35,224 nt of DNA, taken from NCBI GenBank assembly GCA_002717835.1, contig PBBV01000011.1, positions 55,644-90,867 of the forward strand. The letters are read 5' to 3'. The stretch is from Methanobacteriota archaeon. Its GTDB lineage: Archaea > Thermoplasmatota > Poseidoniia > Poseidoniales > Thalassarchaeaceae. Of this stretch, positions 1 through 7,507 are shown piece by piece. Both the position numbers and the translations under genes were made by a program. The notes beneath the pieces are model-generated. The model did no database searches. It was not told the DNA's origin and was given only the letters and a program-made list of their open reading frames with translations. Position 1 is the stretch's first letter. Every line of letters starts with the position of its first letter.

Positions 1-789
1 AACAATCGACTTTGGTTATTCACCTCAGGCGCGGTGCATGACCAACTCCTCCAAGATGGCACATCAGATATTCTCGAAGAAGGAGGAGTATTGCTCTTGA
101 GGGATACTTGCCCCGAGGTAACTCCATACAACAGGGACCGATATAATTACCTGCTCACTAATTCCATGAAAGCAGAACATTACCTCACCAGTGGTTTGAA
201 TTCAATGCCCACTAGCGTTGCACGAATACACGAGTGCGTCGCACATGCATTCGATCCAGATTTATCCGCAGGTCCCCCTCCCTCGCTTGAAAAATCACAT
301 GCAAAAGAAATGATATCTGCAAAAACATGGAAGAGTGGAGAGGTCTCTATGAAGGGGTCGGGCTTACCTAGCCAGCATTCATTCGAGGTTGTTGCCAAGG
401 CCCTTGTCACTGACATACCAATCACGTATCTCGGATATGTAGATCCTGAGTCAGGCATAGTGACTGAGCCGGGACACCCTCTTCATGGACAGGCTATAGG
501 TGGGAAGATACTCGTCTATCCGCGTGGCTCGGGGTCCACTGTAGCCCCATATGTGCTGATGGGCCTCTCTTACGGGGGAAAAGCACCTGCAGCAATTTTG
601 AACAGGGACGTTTGCCCACTCACACTCCCTGCTGCATCTATCCAGGCAATACCCTACGGACATGGCTTTGATGCCGATCCAACTATTGAGATAAATTCCG
701 GAGACCTCGTGAAAATGACTCTTAACGAGGGCATTGTCACAGTCACCATATTGGACCGCTCACCATCTCAAGAAGAGGCATCAGCATGA
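1..789 (+). CDS. Phosphomevalonate dehydratase / aconitase X, C-terminal part of a large-small subunit fusion (5' truncated by window)
   Basis: The frame is open from base 1 without a stop, so the gene begins outside the window; the GTG at 34 is internal. The first ~85 residues match the end of the AcnX large subunit (WLFTSGAV, then DTCPEVTPYN with the Fe-S-ligand-type Cys, then TNSMKAEHYL). After a linker comes the swivelling small-subunit domain (DUF126): TEPGHPLHGQ, IGGKILVYPRGSGSTVAPYV with the conserved Ser loop, and APAAILNRDVCPL. In archaea this enzyme dehydrates 5-phosphomevalonate to trans-anhydromevalonate 5-phosphate in isoprenoid synthesis (established knowledge). Large and small parts are in one frame here, whereas the characterised archaeal enzyme has separate subunits. 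AcnX also includes hydroxyproline dehydratases, so the substrate is inferred. The stop overlaps the next start (ATGA). Confidence 0.85.
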   Translation, partial: NNRLWLFTSGAVHDQLLQDGTSDILEEGGVLLLRDTCPEVTPYNRDRYNYLLTNSMKAEHYLTSGLNSMPTSVARIHECVAHAFDPDLSAGPPPSLEKSHAKEMISAKTWKSGEVSMKGSGLPSQHSFEVVAKALVTDIPITYLGYVDPESGIVTEPGHPLHGQAIGGKILVYPRGSGSTVAPYVLMGLSYGGKAPAAILNRDVCPLTLPAASIQAIPYGHGFDADPTIEINSGDLVKMTLNEGIVTVTILDRSPSQEEASA

Positions 790-2903
790 CTAGGGAAAGC
801 CCTCCTTGCAGGCCGCAGGATCTTGGAAAGTTTGAGATTGTGAATAGGGATGGGGCTGCCAGAATAGGGAAAATCCACACCAACCATGGAATATTAACTA
901 CTCCCGCTCTTTTGCCCGTTGTAAATCCGAATATACTTACAATTGAACCAAGAGAGATGTGGGATAATTTTGCTTTTAAGGCACTAATCACGAACTCGTA
1001 TGTGATTTGGAAACACGAAAAACTTCGGAAGCAGGCACTTGAACAGGGAGTACACGAGCTCCTGAACTTTCCGGGTGTGATAATGACTGACTCCGGAACT
1101 TTTCAATCATATGTCTATGGGGATGTGGAAGTTGGAATCGAGGAGATTGTTGAATTTCAGCGAGATATCGGCGTGGACATAGGTACAATGCTCGACGTCT
1201 TCGGTCGCCCCGACATGACTAGGGAAGAGATAGAGGACGCTGTTGATATTACTGCAGTGCGCGCTATTGCATCGCTTCGAGCCGCAGGAGAAAAATTACT
1301 TCTCAACGGACCTATTCAAGGAGGAATACATCAAGATTTGAGAGCGGAATCAGCATCTAGAATGGCTGCATCAGAGGCAGGAGGAAAGCGGTTTTCGGTT
1401 CATCCAATAGGGGGCATCGTCCCACTCATGGAAACACAGAGGTATTCCGATCTATTTTCTGCAGTGCTCTCTTCCATGTCAATGCTCCCCCCAGACCGCC
1501 CAGTTCATATCTTTGGGTGCGGACATCCTATGTTGTTTCCACTTTGCATTGCACTCGGTGCAGACCTTTTCGACTCAGCAGCTTATGCCTTATTTGCCAA
1601 AGATGGGAGGATACTCTCCGAAGAGGGAACCCACAGAATCGAATCCGCAGTGGAGTGGCCCGTGTCGTCAAGATATCTCGAAGATTACACACCGATGGAG
1701 GTCAGGCAGATGGATAAGAAGACTAGGACAGCAGTTCTTGCCAGACATAATCTTGAGGTCACGCAGAGAGAACTTTCTCGATGTAGGGAAGCCATAAGGA
1801 ATGGATCAATATGGAATCTCGCGGAACGTAGAAGTCACGCATCCCCTTATCTTAGAAAGGCATTTAAGGAGATAATGGCAATCATAAAAGAAGACTCAAA
1901 ATCACCGCCAGGGCTCAGATTGTCGTCAATTATTTTCTCAACCGACCCAGTTAGGCCTTCCTCCGAACCCTTTGGCGAAGACATCTCTGAAAGGCCGCAT
2001 ATCATTCACGCTGGCACGCTACTGGAAAAGAGGTGGAGGTTACCGGGCTCATGGTGGGACGGGTCCACAGGACCGCCATCGAATGTTGTAATTCTGCACG
2101 GAAGCCAACCTCCATGGAGAACTGCATACGGAAGTACGGTATCCGAGATTCTTCAACATGAACCCAAGACCGCATTGTTCGTGAACACGCCACTGGGAAT
2201 AATCCCCTACTCATTGGAGGACTTATCCCCCTGGTGTCGAGTAGAAGGTAGTGATGATTCTGTTTTGGTTGATCCAAATTCTGCAGAATCATACATTCGA
2301 TTAGACCGTATTGGATTGCAGGACACACCTCTTGAATACAGAACGGCTTCTGATAATGAAGGCATGATGAAGAGCGAAATTAAAACGTGGTTAGATAGAT
2401 GTTCTACTGTAGATAGGCTCGCAGTCCTTTGCGGAGTGAAACCTTCTGATGGGTGTCGAATAACAGATGGCATGAACGTTCGACACTCAAAGACAGGTAG
2501 GCCAGTGAACATATTGCTGGGTGAACGTCACCTTTTCTCACCTCGGTTGAATGATGGAGGGTTGTCCCTTGCACTGGAAGGTGCCAAGGCGCTCCATTCC
2601 CTTGTGAATGTCCAGCCCCCTCTTGGATTTTCGAGTGGCAATGAAAGTCATCTTCGGACCCATCCGGGTATTGCCAGAGTCACAATCCACTCTGATGCAG
2701 TACCATTTGTAGGGGCTGGAAGGAATGTTATGCACGGATTCGTGATCGGAGCAGATGAGTGGGTTACAGTCGGGCAGCCATGTTTGATTGTAGATGAAAA
2801 TGGAAGTCTAGTAGCACATGGAAACTCCAATTCAACCATGCTTGAAATGTCCGTGCAAAGGAAAGGTGTAGCTGTACGAGTCAGAGATGGAGTATTGACT
2901 TGA
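786..2903 (+). CDS. tgtA: Archaeosine tRNA-guanine transglycosylase TgtA-like with degenerate ArcS-like domain and PUA domain
   Basis: TgtA inserts preQ0 at G15 of archaeal tRNA, the first step to archaeosine. Visible are the catalytic barrel (about residues 15-365) with DSGTFQ (D102, base-recognition Asp), GPIQGG, IFGCGHPM and DSAAY (D263, nucleophile equivalent), a TGT_C2-like segment around 560-625 and a C-terminal PUA domain (about 627-703). Two features are odd. The zinc site normally formed by three Cys before the HNL histidine is missing: residues 288-303 contain no Cys, although HNL (321-323) remains. Residues ~400-545 resemble the DUF5591 core of ArcS (VVILHGSQPPWRTAYGS, then TPLGIIPYSLEDLSPW), but the expected PC..KPY..S active-site signature is degenerate. 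At 705 residues it is longer than typical TgtA (~500-650). It overlaps the upstream gene by 4 bases. Confidence 0.85.
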   Translation: MTRESPPCRPQDLGKFEIVNRDGAARIGKIHTNHGILTTPALLPVVNPNILTIEPREMWDNFAFKALITNSYVIWKHEKLRKQALEQGVHELLNFPGVIMTDSGTFQSYVYGDVEVGIEEIVEFQRDIGVDIGTMLDVFGRPDMTREEIEDAVDITAVRAIASLRAAGEKLLLNGPIQGGIHQDLRAESASRMAASEAGGKRFSVHPIGGIVPLMETQRYSDLFSAVLSSMSMLPPDRPVHIFGCGHPMLFPLCIALGADLFDSAAYALFAKDGRILSEEGTHRIESAVEWPVSSRYLEDYTPMEVRQMDKKTRTAVLARHNLEVTQRELSRCREAIRNGSIWNLAERRSHASPYLRKAFKEIMAIIKEDSKSPPGLRLSSIIFSTDPVRPSSEPFGEDISERPHIIHAGTLLEKRWRLPGSWWDGSTGPPSNVVILHGSQPPWRTAYGSTVSEILQHEPKTALFVNTPLGIIPYSLEDLSPWCRVEGSDDSVLVDPNSAESYIRLDRIGLQDTPLEYRTASDNEGMMKSEIKTWLDRCSTVDRLAVLCGVKPSDGCRITDGMNVRHSKTGRPVNILLGERHLFSPRLNDGGLSLALEGAKALHSLVNVQPPLGFSSGNESHLRTHPGIARVTIHSDAVPFVGAGRNVMHGFVIGADEWVTVGQPCLIVDENGSLVAHGNSNSTMLEMSVQRKGVAVRVRDGVLT

Positions 2904-2981
2904 ATGAGAAGGTCTTCACGGGGATTGATTCATAGGTTGTTCAAACAGTGGACAAACAAGCAACGGAGGATAAAGGTGTGA
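2904..2981 (+). CDS. Possible 25-residue basic small protein between tgtA and the ABC operon
   Basis: ATG directly follows the tgtA stop (TGAATG), and the frame runs 25 codons to a TGA that overlaps the GTG start of the ABC ATPase (GTGA), the same 4-base coupling seen through the rest of this operon. The predicted peptide begins MRRSSRGLIHRLFKQW and is strongly basic (about nine Lys/Arg). I do not recognise a family. A weak GGAG lies about 11 bases upstream of the ATG. A frame this short can occur by chance, and most of the segment could equally be leader for the ATPase. Confidence 0.25.
   Translation: MRRSSRGLIHRLFKQWTNKQRRIKV
2966..2970 (+). promoter_or_regulatory. Shine-Dalgarno site deciding the ABC ATPase start
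   Basis: GGAGG lies 7 bases upstream of the GTG at 2978. No comparable site precedes the in-frame GTG at 2948, so 2978 is preferred as the start of the ABC ATPase. Confidence 0.6.
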
Positions 2982-3940
2982 GTGACCCAGTAATCCAAAT
3001 ACGCGGGCTCAGAAAAATGTACGGCCCGCACACCGCTCTGGACGGTGTTGATTTGGACATCGGTACTGGCGGTATAGGGATATTGGGGCCGAATGGCTCA
3101 GGAAAATCAACCCTGTTCAAATGTATTTTGGGTTTGATAAGAATCACTGAGGGTGGTGGCACAGTTCTTGGAAAGGATATTGTGACCATGGGCCCACAGA
3201 TACGATCCAGTATAGGATATATGGCAGAATACGATTCTTTGGATCCAGGTCTAACTGCTGTAGACCATGTAAGATATGCCGGGGAACTCCTCGGAATGCG
3301 ACCAGACCAAGCAACACAGAGAGCACATGAAGTTCTGCAGTATGTTGGTCTGGAAGATCAGCGCTATCGCACTATCGACAGTTTCTCTACAGGAATGAGG
3401 CAGGCTACAAAACTGGCATGTGCAATTGTTCATGATCCCCAGATACTTTTCTGCGATGAACCTACTAATGGATTAGACTCATCTGCGAGGCAATTTATGC
3501 TTGACACCCTGAGGAGAACCATCTCTGATGGAGGGGGGACTGTCATCATGACTAGTCATGTTATGGAAGATATTCAGGGTGTGTGTGAACGGGTAGTGAT
3601 GCTTTCCGGGGGGAAGATAGTTTTGGAAGGTCGCATAGATGAGCTTGCACGCCAAATTACGAGAGAAATCGAAATATCTGTCTGGGGTGGAGCTACGAAA
3701 CTAGAGGAATGGCTACTGACAAGAGGCCATCGCGTCCGAAGAATGGGGCGTATAATGAGGGTCGAAATGAATGGTGATGAGACAATTTCAGCCATTCTTC
3801 TGGGAGCCTCCGAGACAAACGCCCAAGTCAGAGTCTTGAAAGAGTACGAGCCAGATTTGGAGGATATATTTCTCCTTATCATGCAACGACTAGGAAAAGA
3901 GGCAAAGGGAGCCTCTGCTATTATTGGGGGTCGTGAATAA
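2978..3940 (+). CDS. ABC transporter ATP-binding protein (ABC-2 type), first copy
   Basis: This is a cytoplasmic ATPase subunit that would power the adjacent membrane permease. In order it shows Walker A GPNGSGKST, Q-loop region SIGYMAEYDSLDPGL, signature STGMRQ, Walker B ILFCDEPTNGLD and switch His in MTSHVMED. A ~90-residue C-terminal extension follows, as in NosF/CcmA-like exporters. The GTG at 2978 is chosen for its GGAGG; the in-frame GTG at 2948 would add 10 residues. The stop abuts and overlaps the permease ATG at 3940. It starts a tightly coupled run (2978-8697) of two ATPase/permease pairs plus a Trp-rich protein. The transported substrate cannot be read from the sequence. Confidence 0.9.
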   Translation: MSDPVIQIRGLRKMYGPHTALDGVDLDIGTGGIGILGPNGSGKSTLFKCILGLIRITEGGGTVLGKDIVTMGPQIRSSIGYMAEYDSLDPGLTAVDHVRYAGELLGMRPDQATQRAHEVLQYVGLEDQRYRTIDSFSTGMRQATKLACAIVHDPQILFCDEPTNGLDSSARQFMLDTLRRTISDGGGTVIMTSHVMEDIQGVCERVVMLSGGKIVLEGRIDELARQITREIEISVWGGATKLEEWLLTRGHRVRRMGRIMRVEMNGDETISAILLGASETNAQVRVLKEYEPDLEDIFLLIMQRLGKEAKGASAIIGGRE

Positions 3941-4947
3941 TGATCGAATCTGATGGCACCGCCAGTCTCGGCGAAGCCAGAATAGAGGCGGCCTACGGTT
4001 CAGGAGATGGCGACGACACTTCGTCTGCAACAGTAGCAAGGCCAATGGAAGGCAAAATATTCGAACAAATATACCGGCCGTGGAATGGCCCTCTCGGCCC
4101 GAGATGGGTCAGGAACTACGCTATCTACAGGCATCATGTATACGGTATAGTCTCAGGCTCTGGCCATCGACGTTACCATCCATTCGTGAGGCTACTTTTG
4201 CTAGTTGTCATACTGGGTTCGATGACCCCAATACTCATGCTTTTACTTTCAACCTTGGTGAGCGACGATGCAACAGGCTTCCTCAATAGGATGTGGGGGG
4301 TAAATAGGTACAATTTATGGGGTAACGTGTTGGGATACTTCCCGCGCAATCTTTGCATGTGGCCATTGTTGACTGCTCTTGTGGTTGGCGGCCTGATTTC
4401 TGACGATAGAAGAAATGGGACCAGCGCAATATACTTCTCTAGGCCAGTTTCACGGCTTGATTATGCAGCCATGAAATGGCTAAGCGCCGCATCAGTCCTC
4501 GCCATAGTGATCCTTCTGACATACATGATGTACTATTCTGCGGCTGTCGTCTTCAAAGGAGAAGGCTGGTCATACATAGCAGACACCCTTCCAATTTTCA
4601 TTGGAGGATTATTGGCTGGTATCTTCCTGGTATTCACCTACACCTCGATAGGAATCGCACTTTCGAGCATAAGTACGAGTAGATTTACAGCCTCAATTTC
4701 ATTCTTGGGTTACATCCTAGGATCCAAACTCATTGCATGGCTGATAGAAATACAATTCAATACAACTTACGTCTACATGGTAAGCCCCTATGACTGTCTA
4801 GCACATGTCGGGCAGTGGCTAGTGGGCCTTCCATCCAACTATGATCACCCCCTTGCATTATCAGTCATATCATTGGTGGCAATGAATGCAGCCTCATTGG
4901 CGATATTCGCAAGCCGCGTGGCATCATTGGAGGTGACTAGGGAATGA
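3940..4947 (+). CDS. ABC-2 type permease, partner of first ATPase
   Basis: An integral membrane protein of 335 residues. A hydrophilic N-terminal ~70 residues precedes about six hydrophobic segments, e.g. LLLLVVILGSMTPILMLLL, SVLAIVILLTYMMYYSAAVV and LAGIFLVFTYTSIGIALS. The cytoplasmic loop SDDRRNGTSAIYFSRPVSR is the typical ABC-2/NosY-like motif (an acidic, Gly-Thr-containing helix ending in SRPVSR) that couples to the ATPase. It overlaps its ATPase by 1 base and the following ATPase by 4 bases (ATGA), implying one operon and probably one transporter complex. Direction is likely export, as in most of the family; substrate unknown. Confidence 0.85.
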   Translation: MIESDGTASLGEARIEAAYGSGDGDDTSSATVARPMEGKIFEQIYRPWNGPLGPRWVRNYAIYRHHVYGIVSGSGHRRYHPFVRLLLLVVILGSMTPILMLLLSTLVSDDATGFLNRMWGVNRYNLWGNVLGYFPRNLCMWPLLTALVVGGLISDDRRNGTSAIYFSRPVSRLDYAAMKWLSAASVLAIVILLTYMMYYSAAVVFKGEGWSYIADTLPIFIGGLLAGIFLVFTYTSIGIALSSISTSRFTASISFLGYILGSKLIAWLIEIQFNTTYVYMVSPYDCLAHVGQWLVGLPSNYDHPLALSVISLVAMNAASLAIFASRVASLEVTRE

Positions 4948-5879
4948 CGAATCCGCCAGCTGTGACTCTAGACCACGTGTCAAAGTGGTACGGACAAGTC
5001 ATTGGCATCAATGATGTATCAATTGCAATTGACGGGGGTGTAACGGGCATTCTAGGCATGAACGGTGCAGGAAAATCAACTCTCTTCAAACTCCTAATGG
5101 GCAGAATCCGACCAAGTAAAGGATCTGTGCGGCTCTTTGGAACAAACCCATGGGATTCCACCGCGCCATATCGGAGAATTGGCTATGTTAGTGAATCAGA
5201 GAGGATGTATGACTGGATGACTTCAATCGACTTCGTATCCACTCTTGCTAGGCTTCATGGCATGACAAGGGCAGAAGCTGAATTTCGGGCTGAGCACGCT
5301 CTCTCTTTTGTTGATCTGGGGGACGTTCTGAACAAGGAGATCGGCAAATACAGCAAGGGTATGCGTCAACGAGTCAAAATTGCAGCTGCTTTGGTACACG
5401 ATCCCGACTTGCTCATACTAGACGAACCTCTTCACGGCTGCGACCCCCTAGCGCGAACTAGTATAATGAACGTGATAAGAGAAATGGGGTCAAGAGGGAA
5501 GACCGTACTACTTTCGAGTCACATACTAGAAGAAATAGAAAGAATAACTGAACAGATCGTCATTCTTCATGCCGGCAGACTAGTTGCTCTTGGTAATTTA
5601 CATGCAATCAGAGCAATGCTTGACAAGCACCCTCATCGTATTCTGATACACTGTGAAGATGCAAGAGCTCTCGCATCAAGCTTCATCGATAAGCAACCAG
5701 TATATGGCGTTAGATTCCTGGATAATGAGCGCCTTGAGATAATGACAAAAGACCTCTCGGAAGCACATTCCATCTTGCCAGCGCTGATCCTTGAGTCAGG
5801 GGTCCCAATACACTCTATTGAGAATCCGGATGATAATCTGGAATCTCTTCTTGGTTACCTTGTGGGTGATTCAAGATGA
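4944..5879 (+). CDS. ABC transporter ATP-binding protein (ABC-2 type), second copy
   Basis: Second ATPase of the cluster. Walker A GMNGAGKST, signature YSKGMRQRVK, Walker B LLILDEPLHGCDP and switch His in LSSHILEE are all present. The D-loop reads GCDP rather than the usual GLDP or GMDP, a small deviation. About 85 residues follow the nucleotide-binding core. A strong GGAGGTGA sits 7 bases before the ATG inside the end of the upstream permease. The stop overlaps the next permease start by 4 bases. It probably serves the large-ectodomain permease that follows, either as a second transporter or as the other half of a heteromeric one. Confidence 0.9.
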   Translation: MTNPPAVTLDHVSKWYGQVIGINDVSIAIDGGVTGILGMNGAGKSTLFKLLMGRIRPSKGSVRLFGTNPWDSTAPYRRIGYVSESERMYDWMTSIDFVSTLARLHGMTRAEAEFRAEHALSFVDLGDVLNKEIGKYSKGMRQRVKIAAALVHDPDLLILDEPLHGCDPLARTSIMNVIREMGSRGKTVLLSSHILEEIERITEQIVILHAGRLVALGNLHAIRAMLDKHPHRILIHCEDARALASSFIDKQPVYGVRFLDNERLEIMTKDLSEAHSILPALILESGVPIHSIENPDDNLESLLGYLVGDSR

Positions 5880-7507
5880 GTAGGAAGGACCAGATAGACT
5901 CTGAAGGAAGACGGCTGGCTACGACAGTGTGGACAGCACTCGATAGGAAAGCCGGTGCGATAATTGAACTCACAGTTAGGCAACTAAAGAACAAGACTTC
6001 TACATGGACTGTAATGGGCGTATCCGTCTTGTTGCTCACACTTCTCTCAGCATTCTACATCGATGCGGTGAGGCAGGGCTTCGAATCTATCGATAATGAC
6101 GGGGACTCTGTTGATTTCGATGGCGACGGCTATCCCCTCGGACAGGAAATGAAGTATGGCTCCAGCGATTATGACGACAGAGAATTCCCTGGAGCTGCTA
6201 TTTTCATCCCTGAAGATCAAATCAATTACTGGGGTGTTCGAACACACTCCGGAAACTACACATGGGATGTGTTTGGACCGTCTAAATTTACAGGAAATTG
6301 GGAGAACGCCGCTTACAACTTCGATGGATCCAACGATGAATGTCCTGAAATAATCGGGGAAAATCTGGAGAATACCCCCTATGGGTACAGCTCCTTCGCA
6401 TGCACTCTTGCCGATAACTCCCTCTATGTACAATTCCTGAGATTCGACGGGAATGGAACTCTGGCAGTTGCTGAGGGCTGGAATGCAGAATACGGTAGAA
6501 CAACCGAGAGCTACTACGTCCCCCCAGATCCTCCAAGCGCGTACATCGACGAAGACGGATTGGACTGGGACTCTGAAGATCCCTCTCAAAGCCAGGGATT
6601 CGATGACGACGGAGACTGTACCCAAGAGAATTACTATTTGCCTACTGGAAATCAAAATAACGATGAAAATAGAAATGGCATAGCTTGCGATGTGCAATGG
6701 ATAAGAGGTCCAGATGGCTCGGTTTTACAAATAAACAAGGATGAATTTGTTGACGAGGACCCTGTGGACTCAGAACTCCTAGGGGAATCTTCTCACAGAT
6801 CATTCATAATCGCCACAGGGAAAATTGCATTCGCTATGATTATCGGCATCTTCCTGCCGTTGTTCTTGGCGTTAGGGCTGATTCGAGATGAAAGCGAGAA
6901 TGGAACGTTACATTATTTGCTCTCAAAACCAATTCATCGTGGTGAATTCATCGTCTACAGGCTCACGGGATATCTCATATTCACTGGTGGCTTCGTGCTT
7001 GCGATGTCTTTGATCATGGCTTTAATCACCGTTACCATTGGGCCTGATGGAAATAGGTTGGGAGACATCAATGTCTGGTTTGGCATAGGCATTGTAACCG
7101 TACTCTCTCTTGCTGCTTATGGCTCAATTTTCAATGCAATGGGACTTATATCTCCAAAATATGGCGTTTATTTTGCATTGGTGTATGGCGTGTACGAGTT
7201 TGCAATGGCGGTCATGACCTTGTTCGGGGCAGACTTGGTTCCAATAATCTCAGTATCCCACTGGTCTCTCCAAATGATTGATGCGATTGTAATTCTCGCA
7301 TGGCCGGATACCATCATGCTAGCTCAGATGGCAACTGCATTCAATCTTGAAAGTGGGTTGGCATTCTTCTGGAATCCCCCTGTACACACTTTTGGGACTG
7401 GTTCATCAGCACTGGCGTTGAGTCTGAGTGTAATTGTACTTCTCGTTTTCATAACATTCCCAATACTAATCGGTCAATCCATATTCAATAGGAGGGAGAT
7501 CGATTGA
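5876..7507 (+). CDS. ABC-2 type permease with large Asp-rich extracellular domain
   Basis: 543 residues. TM1 (about 44-62, MGVSVLLLTLLSAFYI) is followed by a ~240-residue outside domain, and then by about five or six TM segments beginning IAFAMIIGIFLPLFLALGLI. The cytoplasmic loop ESENGTLHYLLSKPIHRGEF is the ABC-2 coupling motif. The ectodomain opens with DNDGDSVDFDGDG (73-85), a Ca-binding-loop-like (EF-hand or thrombospondin-3-like) run, and has further acidic stretches (DEDGLDWDSEDPS, FDDDGDCTQENYY, GIACDVQW) with a few Cys that may pair outside. Acidic Ca-binding-type repeats fit an extracytoplasmic position in seawater (inference). Overlaps both neighbours by 4 bases. Confidence 0.85.
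   Translation: MSRKDQIDSEGRRLATTVWTALDRKAGAIIELTVRQLKNKTSTWTVMGVSVLLLTLLSAFYIDAVRQGFESIDNDGDSVDFDGDGYPLGQEMKYGSSDYDDREFPGAAIFIPEDQINYWGVRTHSGNYTWDVFGPSKFTGNWENAAYNFDGSNDECPEIIGENLENTPYGYSSFACTLADNSLYVQFLRFDGNGTLAVAEGWNAEYGRTTESYYVPPDPPSAYIDEDGLDWDSEDPSQSQGFDDDGDCTQENYYLPTGNQNNDENRNGIACDVQWIRGPDGSVLQINKDEFVDEDPVDSELLGESSHRSFIIATGKIAFAMIIGIFLPLFLALGLIRDESENGTLHYLLSKPIHRGEFIVYRLTGYLIFTGGFVLAMSLIMALITVTIGPDGNRLGDINVWFGIGIVTVLSLAAYGSIFNAMGLISPKYGVYFALVYGVYEFAMAVMTLFGADLVPIISVSHWSLQMIDAIVILAWPDTIMLAQMATAFNLESGLAFFWNPPVHTFGTGSSALALSLSVIVLLVFITFPILIGQSIFNRREID

Noticed and set aside
6047-6697. A 216-codon open frame on the minus strand opposite the ABC permease ectodomain
   Set aside because: It lies wholly antisense to a well-supported coding region, has no recognisable motif or ribosome-binding site, and its residues mirror the Asp-rich codons of the sense strand.
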